DNA of 35,794 bases. It comes from an uncultured Collinsella sp. (GTDB lineage: Bacteria > Actinomycetota > Coriobacteriia > Coriobacteriales > Coriobacteriaceae). Every line of letters starts with the position of its first letter. Positions within the stretch are counted from its first letter, which is position 1. The translations under genes were made by a program, and so were the position numbers. The DNA is taken from the NCBI GenBank assembly GCA_900546115.1, contig URBQ01000031.1, forward strand, positions 1-35,794, in the 5' to 3' direction. Shown here one piece after another: positions 16,217 through 24,426 of this stretch. The notes below the pieces were generated by a model that searched no databases, was not told where the DNA came from, and saw nothing but the letters and a program-made list of their open reading frames with translations.

Positions 16217-17299
16217 TTGAAGAAAAGCAATCTGGGCTATGTGCTGGTGCTGATCGCCGCGCTTATGTGGGGCAGCATCGGAATCTTTGTAAACGGCATC
16301 TCGGCCATGGGCGTTACGTCCCAGAGTATGGCTGCCTTTCGCTTGTTGTCGGGTGCCGTCTTAATGGCTCCGGTCTTGGCATTCATGGGTTGCCAGGGAG
16401 GTGCTCGTGAGGGAAAGGCATCGGGTCCCCTGGCACTGTTCAAGGCAAGTCCTAAAGAGCTTGTTCCTTGTGCGCTTCTTGGCATTATCGGCCTCGCCAC
16501 CGCTAACACGCTTTATTACGAGTGCATGGGCGAGGTGGGCATGTCCACGGCCTCGGTGCTGCTCTACACCTCGCCGGTGTTTGGCGTCATGCTCGGCCGC
16601 GTACTTTATCGCGAGGATGTGACTCCCAACAAGCTCGTTGCCATCGCTTTTAACATCGGTGGCTGTGTGCTTGCAGTGACCGATGGCGACCTTTCCGGTT
16701 TTCATTTTTCGGTTTGGGGCGTCACGTCGGGCGTGATTGCGGGCTTTTGTGGCGCGTCGCTCGCGGTGTTTAGCCGGATAGCAACCAAGACGGTCCACCC
16801 GCTGGCTGTCACGTTTTGGGGCCTTGTTTTTGGCGGTGCGGTTATGGCGGCTATCGCGGCTCCGTGGCCAGATGTCGCCGCGGCAATGTCGCCACAGCTG
16901 CTGCTGCTGTTCCTTGGCTTTGGACTCATCCCCACAGCCGTGGCCTATGTCTTATATATGCAGGGTCTGTCCATGGGGCTCGAGACGTCGAAAGTTCCCG
17001 TCGTAATGTCATTCGAGACGGTCGTCACCGTGCTGCTGGGCATTGGTGTCTACGCCGAGCCCGCCGGCGCGATCAAAGTTCTGGGCATCGTTTTGGTGCT
17101 CGCGTCCATCGTGATTATGAACACCGACTTTTCCAAGCTGCGCAACAGTGTGTTTGTCGGCCATGTCATTGAGAGCATGACCTTTAAGCCCAACGCGTGG
17201 TGGACGGAGAAATCGCAGGACATGGATCTGTTTAAGGAACGCACCGGCATCGCGCTGGAGCCCACCGTGCAGGAAAGCCCCTGGTACTTCGTGCGATAA
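16217..17299 (+). CDS. DMT/EamA-family transporter with a C-terminal extension
   Basis: This protein of about 360 residues has two EamA repeats and about ten membrane helices, starting KKSNLGYVLVLIAALMWGSI. The family exports or imports amino acids and other small metabolites. I prefer TTG 16217, five bases after GAGGAGG; an in-frame ATG at 16181 abuts the candidate operator and has no ribosome site. After the last helix there are about 55 extra residues (from FSKLRNSVF to the end WYFVR) that ordinary EamA proteins lack. It lies between the IS and the PTS operon and shares an upstream motif with the PTS, so it may move a product of the same pathway, for example an amino acid. That role is inferred. 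Confidence 0.85.
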   Translation: MKKSNLGYVLVLIAALMWGSIGIFVNGISAMGVTSQSMAAFRLLSGAVLMAPVLAFMGCQGGAREGKASGPLALFKASPKELVPCALLGIIGLATANTLYYECMGEVGMSTASVLLYTSPVFGVMLGRVLYREDVTPNKLVAIAFNIGGCVLAVTDGDLSGFHFSVWGVTSGVIAGFCGASLAVFSRIATKTVHPLAVTFWGLVFGGAVMAAIAAPWPDVAAAMSPQLLLLFLGFGLIPTAVAYVLYMQGLSMGLETSKVPVVMSFETVVTVLLGIGVYAEPAGAIKVLGIVLVLASIVIMNTDFSKLRNSVFVGHVIESMTFKPNAWWTEKSQDMDLFKERTGIALEPTVQESPWYFVR

Positions 17300-17321
17300 G
17301 GGATTGCGCGCAGGGTCCGAC

Positions 17322-17360
17322 TTGGGGTTATCCCGCCAGTGCCGGCCTGCCCAGCCCCAA
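17322..17360 (+). terminator. Possible terminator after the EamA gene
   Basis: TTGGGG (17322-17327) pairs with CCCCAA (17355-17360) around a GC-rich region with internal pairing. There is no T-run, so support is weak. Confidence 0.35.
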
Positions 17361-17436
17361 CGTTTCAAGTACGTTAAACCCGTCAACGGTCGATTTTCAC
17401 CCGCGAACGGTCTTTATACTAATTAGCAATATAAGC

Positions 17437-17454
17437 AACGTATAAGACGTTATA
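17437..17454. promoter_or_regulatory. Candidate operator of the PTS operon
   Basis: AACGTATAAGACGTTATA contains the dyad TATAA-GACG-TTATA. It lies about 30 bases before the PTS start and just after a -10-like TATACT (17415-17420). The related motif upstream of gntR2 (23461-23485) makes that regulator the best candidate. Confidence 0.55.
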
Positions 17455-17482
17455 ATGACCATAACGAAAAGGAGGAGGCAAG

Positions 17483-18406
17483 ATGAATCAGATCATTCTC
17501 GCATCTCATGGCGGCCTGGCCGCAGGCGCCAAAGACACGCTCGAGATGGTTCTCGGCGACGTGTCGAACGTCCACGTCGTGTCGCTTGCTCGTGACGACA
17601 AGGAGCCCATCACCAATAAGGTGGACGCCATGATCGCCACGTTCAACGCGGACGACACCGTCTATGTGCTGACCGATATGCTCGGCAGCTCGGTCAACAA
17701 CAGCATGGTCGAGCTTTCCAAGAACGGCACGAAGTTCACGGTTGTCAGCGGTTTCAACATCCCGCTGGCGCTCACGCTCGCTATGAGCCCCGTCCCCGTC
17801 AAGGGCGCCGAGCTCGCGGCCCTCATCAACGAGGCCCGCACCGGTCTGACCAACCCCAACGCACCGGTCGAGGTCGCCGCGGCTCCCGCCAAGAAGGCCA
17901 AGGCGTCCCGTCACAGCTCCGGTCCCGCCAAGATTGTCCTCGCGCGTCTTGACTACCGTCTGCTGCACGGCCAGGTCGTCTTTACCTGGACCACCAAGGT
18001 CCAGGCCGAGCGCATCATCGTCGTCGACAACGCTGCCGCCAACGATGACATCAAGAAGGGCGCTCTCAAGCTTGCCAAGCCCCAGGGCGTGCGCCTGAAC
18101 GTCTTTACCGTCGAGCGTGCCCTCGCCAAGATGGACAAGCTCAACACCCTCGGCGAGCGCGTCATGTTCGTCTTTGGCAACACGGCCGAGATGCTGCAGT
18201 TCTGCCAGGGCTACAAGCTCGACGCCATCAACCTGGGCGCCACCGCCAACCACGACGGTGCCGATCAGATCGGCGGCAAGGACAGCTCCGTCTTCCTCGA
18301 CGCCACCCAGAAGGCCGACGTCAACCAGCTGCTCGACATGGGCATCAAGCTCTACGTCCAGCAGACCCCTACGTATCAGAGCGTCGACATCGACGCCAAG
18401 CTGTAA
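17483..18406 (+). CDS. PTS mannose-family IIA-IIB fusion component
   Basis: This 307-residue cytosolic protein joins an EIIA domain (1-about 122, phosphorylated His9 in ASHGGLA) through an Ala/Lys/Pro linker (about 124-148) to an EIIB domain (150-307) with phosphorylated His162 in RLLHGQ. It passes phosphate from HPr to the sugar entering through IIC/IID. The fusion is like ManX. GGAGGAGG lies before ATG 17483. It is the first gene of a three-gene operon with a complete transporter. Mannose-family systems carry mannose, glucosamine, sorbose, or glucoselysine/fructoselysine (GfrABCD). The nearby SIS genes favour the last, but this is inference. Confidence 0.93.
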   Translation: MNQIILASHGGLAAGAKDTLEMVLGDVSNVHVVSLARDDKEPITNKVDAMIATFNADDTVYVLTDMLGSSVNNSMVELSKNGTKFTVVSGFNIPLALTLAMSPVPVKGAELAALINEARTGLTNPNAPVEVAAAPAKKAKASRHSSGPAKIVLARLDYRLLHGQVVFTWTTKVQAERIIVVDNAAANDDIKKGALKLAKPQGVRLNVFTVERALAKMDKLNTLGERVMFVFGNTAEMLQFCQGYKLDAINLGATANHDGADQIGGKDSSVFLDATQKADVNQLLDMGIKLYVQQTPTYQSVDIDAKL

Positions 18407-18442
18407 TCAACCAGGCTTTTGCCTGACTGAAAGGAGAAGGGT

Positions 18443-19237
18443 ATGAATACGTTCATCAGTGCGGTGCTCGTCGGCCTCGTCGGCGTGTTCTGCATGTGGG
18501 ACTCCCGCCTGCTCGGTCGTCTTAACTTCGAGCAGCCCCTCGTTGGCGCTACGCTCGTCGGTCTGCTGCTGGGCGATGTGCCCACCGGCCTTGCCGTCGG
18601 TGCCGCCGTCGAGCTCGTGTCCATGGGCCTGGTGCAGGTCGGCGCCGCCGTTCCGCCCGATATGGTCCTGGGCGGCATCGTGGCAGCTGCCTTCGCGTGC
18701 CTGACCGATGCTTCTGCTGAGACCGCCATGACGATCGCCATCCCGGTCGCCGTCCTGGGTCAGCTCCTCGGCATCGTGTTCCGTTCCATCATCGCCGCCC
18801 TCACCCATGTGGCCGATAGCGCGATCGATAACGGTAACTTCAAGACCGCCTACCGTATGCACATCTGCGCCGGCTCCGGTCTGTACGCCATCATGTACTT
18901 CCTGCCGATCTTCCTGGCCGTCTTTGTTGGCACCGACCTGGTTCAGGCCATCGTCAACATGGTTCCCGAGTGGCTGTCCGTTGGTCTGAACGTTTCGACC
19001 AAGATCATGACCGCCTACGGTCTGGCTCTGCTGCTCACCATGATGATCAAGAAGGGTATGACCCCGTTCCTGTTCATCGGTTTCCTGCTCGCCGCCTACC
19101 TCAACCTGTCCGTCATCGCGGTCGCTCTGATCGGTGTGTGCCTGGCTATCGTCTTCATGGGCTTCAAGTTCAATGGCTCCCATGCAACCGCCGGTGTCGA
19201 TTCCGACTACGATCCGCTCGAAGACGACGAAGACTAA
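18443..19237 (+). CDS. PTS mannose-family IIC component
   Basis: This 264-residue integral membrane protein with many hydrophobic helices forms the sugar channel with IID. The GVFCMWDSRLLG start and the QPLVGATLVGLLLGD segment are typical of the family. The tail is acidic and cytosolic (DSDYDPLEDDED). AAAGGAGAAGG lies before ATG 18443, 36 bp after IIAB and 13 bp before IID, so the three are translated from one message. Confidence 0.93.
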   Translation: MNTFISAVLVGLVGVFCMWDSRLLGRLNFEQPLVGATLVGLLLGDVPTGLAVGAAVELVSMGLVQVGAAVPPDMVLGGIVAAAFACLTDASAETAMTIAIPVAVLGQLLGIVFRSIIAALTHVADSAIDNGNFKTAYRMHICAGSGLYAIMYFLPIFLAVFVGTDLVQAIVNMVPEWLSVGLNVSTKIMTAYGLALLLTMMIKKGMTPFLFIGFLLAAYLNLSVIAVALIGVCLAIVFMGFKFNGSHATAGVDSDYDPLEDDED

Positions 19238-19250
19238 GGAGGAACACACT

Positions 19251-20084
19251 ATGGCAACCGCAACCAAGGACGTGTCCCTGAACAAGAAGGTCAGCCAGTT
19301 CTTCTGGCGCTCCTGGGCCATCCAGGCCTCTTGGAACTACGAGCGTCAGATGAACATGGGCTTCCTCTACGGCATGGTTCCTACGCTCGACCGCCTCTAT
19401 CCGGACGAGTCCGACCCCAAGCAGCTCGCTGCTAAGAAAGAGGCTTACCACCGTCACATGGCGTTCTACAACTGCACCCCGCAGACGAGCGCTTTTGTCC
19501 TAGGTCTCGCCGCCTCCATGGAGGAGGAGTACGCCAAGGATCCCGAGAACTTCGATCCCGATTCGATCAACGCGGTCAAGACCTCCCTCATGGGTCCGCT
19601 TTCCGGCATCGGTGACTCCCTCTTCCAGGGCACCATCCGCGTTATCGCCTTTGGCCTGGGCGTTCAGCTGGCTCAGCAGGGCTCCATCATGGGCCCGATC
19701 CTGGCCATGCTCATCTCCATCGTCCCCTCTGTGCTGATCACTTGGTTCGCAGCCAAGATGGGCTATCAGGGCGGCCACGAGTACCTGAGCAAGCTTCAGG
19801 GCGGCGACCTCATGGAAAAGCTCATGTATGTCTGCGGCATCGTAGGTCTTATGTCCGTGGGCGGCATGATCGCTACGCTGATCGGCGCCACCACCCCGCT
19901 GCAGTTCGCTGAGGGCACCGTCGTTATCCAGGACATCCTGGACGGTATGATGCCCCAGATGATCTCCCTCGGCCTCACTGGCCTTATGTACTGGCTCATC
20001 AAGAAGAACGTCAACACCGGTTGGCTTCTCGTGATCGCCATCGTGGGCGGCATCGCCCTCTCCGCGGCCGGCATCCTGGCCTAG
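19251..20084 (+). CDS. PTS mannose-family IID component
   Basis: This 277-residue protein has a soluble N-terminal half (QASWNYERQMNMGF, a family hallmark) and C-terminal membrane helices. GPLSGIGDSLFQGT (about 115-128) is the conserved IID core. AAGGAGG lies nine bases before ATG 19251. It is the last gene of the operon and is followed by a hairpin. IIC and IID together select the sugar; no specificity can be read. Confidence 0.94.
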   Translation: MATATKDVSLNKKVSQFFWRSWAIQASWNYERQMNMGFLYGMVPTLDRLYPDESDPKQLAAKKEAYHRHMAFYNCTPQTSAFVLGLAASMEEEYAKDPENFDPDSINAVKTSLMGPLSGIGDSLFQGTIRVIAFGLGVQLAQQGSIMGPILAMLISIVPSVLITWFAAKMGYQGGHEYLSKLQGGDLMEKLMYVCGIVGLMSVGGMIATLIGATTPLQFAEGTVVIQDILDGMMPQMISLGLTGLMYWLIKKNVNTGWLLVIAIVGGIALSAAGILA

Positions 20085-20118
20085 TCGCGACCAAGCGCCT
20101 AACCGCTTTCCCCCGGGG

Positions 20119-20149
20119 GCCTGCCTGGCATCCCATACCCCAGGCAGGC
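20119..20149 (+). terminator. Hairpin after the PTS operon
   Basis: GCCTGCCTGG (20119-20128) pairs perfectly with CCAGGCAGGC (20140-20149). The following bases (TTCCATCCC) are only slightly T-rich, so read-through into the SIS gene is possible. Confidence 0.65.
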
Positions 20150-20160
20150 TTCCATCCCTA

Positions 20161-20193
20161 GATGTGTCAAAGGGACAGTTCCTTTGACACATC
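20161..20193. repeat. 13-bp perfect palindrome with GGGAC core
   Basis: GATGTGTCAAAGG pairs with CCTTTGACACATC around GACAGTT; the core reads GGGACAGTTCC. It is 12 bp after the operon terminator. It is the most symmetric member of the GGGAC family here. Confidence 0.8.
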
Positions 20194-20283
20194 CTCAACG
20201 GGCCGGCGACTCGGTCCAAACCACGGTAACCCTGCGAGCGCCCGGCAATGTGGCGCCGCAAAAAATCGAAAGGAATGTGTCAG

Positions 20284-21267
20284 ATGTACGAGATCGACCT
20301 TAACCTCCCTAAGCAGATCGTCGCTGACGTCCTGTCCAACCACGAGATCCACAGCGTCGCCTTCGTCGGCTGCGGTGCTTCCATGTCCGACCTTTACCCT
20401 GCCAAGTACTTCCTGGCCAACAACACGGACAAGCTGAACGTTCAGATTTTCACCGCTAACGAGTTCAACTACGACACGCCTTCCTGGGTCAACGAGCACA
20501 CCTTCGTGATCACCTGCTCCCTCGGTGGCTCCACGCCCGAGACCGTCGAGGCCAACAAGACCGCCAAGAAGCACAACTGCCCGGTCGTCTCCCTCACCAA
20601 CAAGGCCGGCTCCGCTCTGACCGTCGACGCCGACCACGTCATCGTTCACGGCTTCCATGCCAACTACGCTGCCAAGTGCGAGAAGCCTGGCTACGCCATC
20701 GCTCTTGCTCTCGAGATCCTTCAGCAGACCGAGGGCTATGACCACTACGAGGACATGATCACCGGCCTCACCAACGTCTTCGAGCTCTGCGAGAACGCCG
20801 CTCAGTCCGCCAAGGGCCTCGCCAAGCAGTTCGCCCAGGACTTCAAGGACGACAAGATGATCTACTTCATGGCCTCTGGTGCCTCCGAGAAGATGGCTTA
20901 TTCTCACGCCGCCTTCCTGTTCACCGAGATGCAGTGGATCGACGCCGCCGCCTACAACACCGGCGAGTACTTCCACGGCCCGTTCGAGGTTTCCACCGAG
21001 GGTAAGCCCTACGTCTTCTTCATGTCCGATGGTGCCACCCGTCCGATGGACGCCCGCGCCCTCACCTTCCTTAAGCGCATGGGCGCCAAGGTCGCTCTGA
21101 TCGACTCCAAGGACTACGGCCTGGCTGACGCCGTGCCGGCGAGCGTCGTCACCTACTTCAACCCGCTGCTGCACCTCGCCGTTATGCGCGAGTACGGCAA
21201 CCAGATCGCCGAGGCCCGTCAGCACCCGCTGACCATGCGTCGCTACATGTGGAAGCTTTCCTACTAA
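20284..21267 (+). CDS. SIS-domain sugar-phosphate deglycase/isomerase 2
   Basis: This 327-residue FrlB/GfrF-like protein has phosphate-binding GCGASMSD (29-36), CSLGGSTPET (78-87), and the pair Glu215 and His231 (GEYFHGPFE) spaced as in FraB. It would split a 6-phosphorylated sugar-amine into hexose 6-phosphate and free amine. It lies 200 bp after the PTS operon and its codon use is as strongly biased as that of the PTS genes, which suggests high, coordinated expression. Of the three paralogs it is the best partner for the PTS. The start is ATG 20284 after AAAGGA; ATG 20275 is too close to that site. Confidence 0.85.
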   Translation: MYEIDLNLPKQIVADVLSNHEIHSVAFVGCGASMSDLYPAKYFLANNTDKLNVQIFTANEFNYDTPSWVNEHTFVITCSLGGSTPETVEANKTAKKHNCPVVSLTNKAGSALTVDADHVIVHGFHANYAAKCEKPGYAIALALEILQQTEGYDHYEDMITGLTNVFELCENAAQSAKGLAKQFAQDFKDDKMIYFMASGASEKMAYSHAAFLFTEMQWIDAAAYNTGEYFHGPFEVSTEGKPYVFFMSDGATRPMDARALTFLKRMGAKVALIDSKDYGLADAVPASVVTYFNPLLHLAVMREYGNQIAEARQHPLTMRRYMWKLSY

Positions 21268-21301
21268 TCACAAGTAAGTAGACCTTACGGGTTGATTGAG
21301 A

Positions 21302-21338
21302 GGGGATGGGGTTTACACCCCGTCCCCTTTTCTGTTTT
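21302..21338 (+). terminator. Terminator after SIS gene 2
   Basis: GGGGATGGGGT (21302-21312) pairs with ACCCCGTCCCC (21317-21327) with one wobble around TTAC, then TTTTCTGTTTT. Confidence 0.9.
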
Positions 21339-21365
21339 GGGAGGGCGTGTTCGTTGCGCCGCAAA

Positions 21366-21415
21366 ACCCCAGATAAAACCTACCAAAATAAACCTGTCTC
21401 TTTTTGGCAGGTGGG
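21366..21415 (+). repeat. Palindromic repeat, family A, copy 2 (leader of HAD gene)
   Basis: ACCTACCAAAA (21378-21388) pairs with TTTTGGCAGGT (21402-21412) with one mismatch; the loop holds AAACCTGTCTC. It ends inside the ribosome site of the HAD gene. In gene orientation it reads like copy 3 in front of the cyclo-ligase gene. Confidence 0.8.
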
Positions 21416-21426
21416 AGGAGATGCGT

Positions 21427-22056
21427 ATGATCAAGGCAGTGCTGTTTGATATGGACGGCGTGCTGGTCGATACCGAGTGGTTCTACAACCGTCGCCGCGT
21501 GGCGTTTATGGAGGAGAAGGGCTTCCACTTTGACGAGATTCCCGATCTTTCGGGGTCTAACGAGCCTGCCATTTGGGAGGCGCTGGTGCCCGACGATGTC
21601 GAGCTGCGCGAGCGCCTGCGTGTGGAGTACAAGCAGGTCTACAGCCCGGTCCACCCCGTTCCGTATGCCGAGCTGCTCAACGAGCAGACGGAGCCGGTGA
21701 TGCGCGAACTGCACGAACGCGGCGTGAAGTGTGCCATCGCGAGCTCGTCCTACCGCGAGCTCATCGACGAGCTGGTTGAGATTGCCGGTATCGCCGACGT
21801 GCTGGACTACACCATCAGCGGTCACGAGTGCAGTGCGTTTAAGCCCGACCCCGAGATCTACCTGCGTGCCATGGAGACGCTGGGAGTTGACCCCGCCGAG
21901 TGCCTGGTTATCGAGGACTCGCCGTTGGGCATCGAGGCTGGCAAGCGCTCCGGCGCCCGCGTCCTGGCACTGCGTCCGCATGAGGGCGTCAACCTGGACC
22001 AGTCCGCCGCCGACGTCGTCATCGACAACCTGACCGACATTTTGGCCGCTCTGTAG
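21427..22056 (+). CDS. HAD-superfamily phosphatase, beta-phosphoglucomutase-like
   Basis: This 209-residue protein has the HAD motif DMDGVLVDTE with nucleophile Asp8 and Asp10. It also has SSS (motif II, in CAIASSSYRE), the lysine of FKPDPEIY (motif III) and IEDSPLGIEAG (motif IV). A helical cap follows motif I, as in subfamily I sugar phosphatases and beta-phosphoglucomutases. It likely acts on a small sugar phosphate; the position next to SIS gene 2 is suggestive only, because a terminator separates them. ATG 21427 is six bases after GGGAGGAG; ATG 21421 is too close. Confidence 0.88.
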   Translation: MIKAVLFDMDGVLVDTEWFYNRRRVAFMEEKGFHFDEIPDLSGSNEPAIWEALVPDDVELRERLRVEYKQVYSPVHPVPYAELLNEQTEPVMRELHERGVKCAIASSSYRELIDELVEIAGIADVLDYTISGHECSAFKPDPEIYLRAMETLGVDPAECLVIEDSPLGIEAGKRSGARVLALRPHEGVNLDQSAADVVIDNLTDILAAL

Positions 22057-22151
22057 TGTCAATCCACCGCGAGAAGCACTGGTTCACGCGTCATTTGCTG
22101 CAGATTGGCTTAATTTGGCATCAATTTAGATCCGTTTGGCTTCGATTCGGG

Positions 22152-22275
22152 CTAAGTGAGTAGACTTTTTGGCGCAGGCCGGGCACAAAGCGTTTCTGAC
22201 TTAGTAAAACCGCAGGTCACAGAGGTGGCTGTTATTGGCTGTGCTCGGGAGGTCGCGAAAAGTCTACTCACTTAG
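22152..22275. repeat. 124-bp palindromic element, family B, copy 2
   Basis: It has the same 18-bp terminal inverted repeats as copy 1 (22152-22169 and 22258-22275) and the same total length, with about a dozen internal differences by eye. The inner arm changes to GCCGGGCAC / GTGCTCGG, which still pairs through a G-T wobble. It fills the gap between the HAD and YitT genes; the rest of 22057-22411 shows no gene. Confidence 0.88.
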
Positions 22276-22358
22276 AATTTGGGCCTTTGGTTGTGGGGTT
22301 ACCGGTCCCGTTTTGGTTGTCGAGAGAGGGTGAATTGAGGCGCCCTCTGTCGCTCCAT

Positions 22359-22366
22359 GCTACAAT
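22359..22366 (+). promoter_or_regulatory. Extended -10 box before the YitT gene
   Basis: TGCTACAAT contains TACAAT at 22361-22366, about 45 bases before the GTG start. A TTGAGG lies upstream at a spacing too long for a good -35. Confidence 0.45.
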
Positions 22367-22411
22367 CGCCGACATGCCCCACAACTACATCTGCCTTCGA
22401 AGGGAGCCTAC

Positions 22412-23419
22412 GTGGCGAACGCCATCGATCAGCTCACGGACCGCGTGCTCGTGCTCGGCCGCCTTACCATCGTTCGCCGCGCTATTACCGCTGTGGCGGT
22501 CACCATATCAGCCGTTCTCCAGACATTTCTGATCCAGGCGTTCATTCAGCCCGCCGATCTGCTTCCGAGCGGTCTCACAGGCGTCGCGGTCCTGCTCGAT
22601 CGCGTTACCTCGCTTGGCGGCGTTCATATCGACATCTCGCTCGGCATGCTCGCGCTCAACATCCCCGTGGCGCTCCTATGCTGGAGCGGCATTAGCAAGC
22701 GTTTCGTCATCTTCTCGATGATGCAGGTCATGCTCTCGTCGCTGTTCCTCAACATCTTTCATTTCGCCCCGTTTTTGGGCGACAAGATCATGCTCATCAT
22801 TTTTGGTGGCGTGGTCTCGGGTCTGGGTGCTGCCATCGCGCTCAAGTCCGGTGCATCAACCGGCGGCACCGACTTTATCGCGCTGTGGGTCTCCAACCAC
22901 ACGGGCAAGACCATCTGGGGTGTCATCTTTGGTTTCAACTGCTTTATCCTGGCGATCTTTGGCTTTATGTTTGGCTGGGACAACGCGGCGTACTCCATCG
23001 TGTTCCAGTTTATTTCGACCAAGACCATCGACAGCTTCTATCATCGCTACGACCGTGTGACGCTGCAGATCACAACGCGCAAGGCCGATGAGGTCATGAC
23101 CGCCTATGTTGACCATTTTCAGCATGGTATTAGCTGCGCCGAGGTCATCGGCGGATACAGCCGTGAAAAGATGTACCTGCTGCACACCGTTGTCTCGACC
23201 TACGAGAGCCAGGACATTATCAAGCTAGTGTGCGACATTGATCCCGGCGCCGTGATCAATGTGTTCCACACGCTCAACTTTGTGGGCGGCTGGTGGGGCG
23301 GTCATGTCGACGAGCCCATGCCCACGGCCGTTCCCGATCCCGACAAGCCCGCTCGCATAGCGAGTCGTCAGGCGCGCCTCAGTGAACAGGACAGCCTGCA
23401 GCAGGACGACGGCAAGTAA
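22412..23419 (+). CDS. YitT-family membrane protein
   Basis: This 335-residue protein has about five or six membrane helices (residues 20-205), including GLGAAIALKSGASTGGTDFIA, split here as GLGAAIALKSG / ASTGGTDFIA, the hallmark of this family. A soluble C-terminal DUF2179 domain follows (about 215-295), then a charged tail. The function of the family is unknown; transport has been suggested. GTG 22412 follows AGGGAG. It is a single gene with its own -10-like box. Confidence 0.85.
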   Translation: MANAIDQLTDRVLVLGRLTIVRRAITAVAVTISAVLQTFLIQAFIQPADLLPSGLTGVAVLLDRVTSLGGVHIDISLGMLALNIPVALLCWSGISKRFVIFSMMQVMLSSLFLNIFHFAPFLGDKIMLIIFGGVVSGLGAAIALKSGASTGGTDFIALWVSNHTGKTIWGVIFGFNCFILAIFGFMFGWDNAAYSIVFQFISTKTIDSFYHRYDRVTLQITTRKADEVMTAYVDHFQHGISCAEVIGGYSREKMYLLHTVVSTYESQDIIKLVCDIDPGAVINVFHTLNFVGGWWGGHVDEPMPTAVPDPDKPARIASRQARLSEQDSLQQDDGK

Positions 23420-23460
23420 GGATTTGCTGTATGTGGTGTATCGTTTTATCAAACTGAGAT

Positions 23461-23485
23461 AACATATAAAAAGACGTTATATACG
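23461..23485. promoter_or_regulatory. Candidate GntR2 operator
   Basis: AACATATAAAAAGACGTTAT then ATACG lies about 40 bases before gntR2. It shares AAGACGTTATA with the PTS operator at 17437, and TATAACGT (its complement) with the EamA site at 16158. This suggests autoregulation and a shared regulon. Confidence 0.55.
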
Positions 23486-23523
23486 TATTAGTTATTTCGA
23501 TATTTTGATAAGAGTGATCAGAT

Positions 23524-24243
23524 ATGCCTGCGCCCAAAAATGCACCGCTTTACCAGCAGATTTACGACGAGATCAAGGATGCGATTGAGAAAGGTGTTTA
23601 TGCACCCAAGGAGCGTATTCCGTCCGAACTTGAGCTTGCCGAGCAGTACGAGGTGAGCCGCATTACGGTGCGCCGCGCCGTCGAGGAGCTCTGCTCCGAT
23701 GGCTACCTGGTTAAGCAGCAGGGCCGCGGCACCTTTGTTTCCACGCCGCACATCAATCGCCAGTTTCACGCCTCGACGCTGCAGACGTTTACCGCGCTGT
23801 GTGCCGATAACGGCATGAAGGCCGGCGCGCATGTGGTCGATCGCCAGATCGTTCCGGCGCGCCAAAACGAGATGGAGTTTTTTGGCCTGCGGAAGGATGC
23901 GCTGCTGCTGCATATCAAGCGCGTGCGTACGGCCGACGGCGAGCCCATCTTTGAGGAGAACATTTTTGTGCCGTTTGACGCTTACCGTGAGCTGTTGACG
24001 GCCGATCTTGAGGACAAGTCGATTTTTGCCGAGGTCGAGCGTGTTGGCGGAACGCCGATTGTCTCGGTTGGCTACCGCACGGTCGAGGCCGTTCGCGCCA
24101 ACGCCGAGCAGGCCGCCGAGCTGGGCATTGCCCCGCACGACCCGCTGCTCAACCTGCGTGCCGGCTTTATCGGCCCCAATGGCGAGCCGGTTTTGATGGG
24201 TAAGCAGTACTACGTGGGATCGCGTTACGTTATGGTCATGTAA
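23524..24243 (+). CDS. GntR/HutC-family regulator 2
   Basis: This 239-residue protein has a winged helix (about 6-72; IPSELELAEQYEVSRITVRRA, split IPSELELAEQY / EVSRITVRRA) and a UTRA domain (about 90-235). The lead PLYQQIYDEIKDAIEKGVY is typical. It probably senses a sugar phosphate from the PTS pathway and represses the genes carrying the TATAACGT motif; this target set is inferred. It is close in sequence to regulator 3 (shared GRGTFV, RVRTADG and GSRYV strings), so the two look like paralogs. Its ATG is at 23524, after AAGAGTGA. A 12-bp hairpin starts directly after the stop. Confidence 0.92.
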   Translation: MPAPKNAPLYQQIYDEIKDAIEKGVYAPKERIPSELELAEQYEVSRITVRRAVEELCSDGYLVKQQGRGTFVSTPHINRQFHASTLQTFTALCADNGMKAGAHVVDRQIVPARQNEMEFFGLRKDALLLHIKRVRTADGEPIFEENIFVPFDAYRELLTADLEDKSIFAEVERVGGTPIVSVGYRTVEAVRANAEQAAELGIAPHDPLLNLRAGFIGPNGEPVLMGKQYYVGSRYVMVM

Positions 24244-24271
24244 GTTACGCGGTTTTACCAAACCGCGTAAC
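24244..24271. terminator. Perfect 12-bp hairpin right after gntR2
   Basis: GTTACGCGGTTT (24244-24255) pairs with AAACCGCGTAAC (24260-24271) around TACC. No T-run follows, so it may protect the 3' end rather than terminate. Confidence 0.6.
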
Positions 24272-24314
24272 GGGCCGACGCTGCGCGCCGCCCAGGGCGA
24301 CAATTTGTCATTCA

Positions 24315-24355
24315 AAAGGCGAGGCATGACCAGAAGGTCTATGCCTTGCCTTTTT
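24315..24355 (+). terminator. Terminator downstream of gntR2
   Basis: AAAGGCGAGGCATGACC pairs with GGTCTATGCCTTGCCTTT with one bulge and one mismatch, around AGAA, and the T-run TTTTTC follows. Confidence 0.8.
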
Positions 24356-24426
24356 CATGCCAACTTGTTCGCCCTGGACGTCGCTCGCTGTCCGTCCTCT
24401 ACCTGCGGCGGAGTAGTCATTGCACT

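Noticed and set aside
17300..17482. Sigma-54 promoter for the PTS operon
   Set aside because: Many mannose-family PTS operons use sigma-54, but I found no GG-N10-GC element in the leader, and no LevR-type activator is in the window.
21276..21292. AAGTAAGTAGACCTTA as a remnant of the 124-bp element end
   Set aside because: It resembles the 18-bp end but with several mismatches and no partner arm, so chance similarity is likely.
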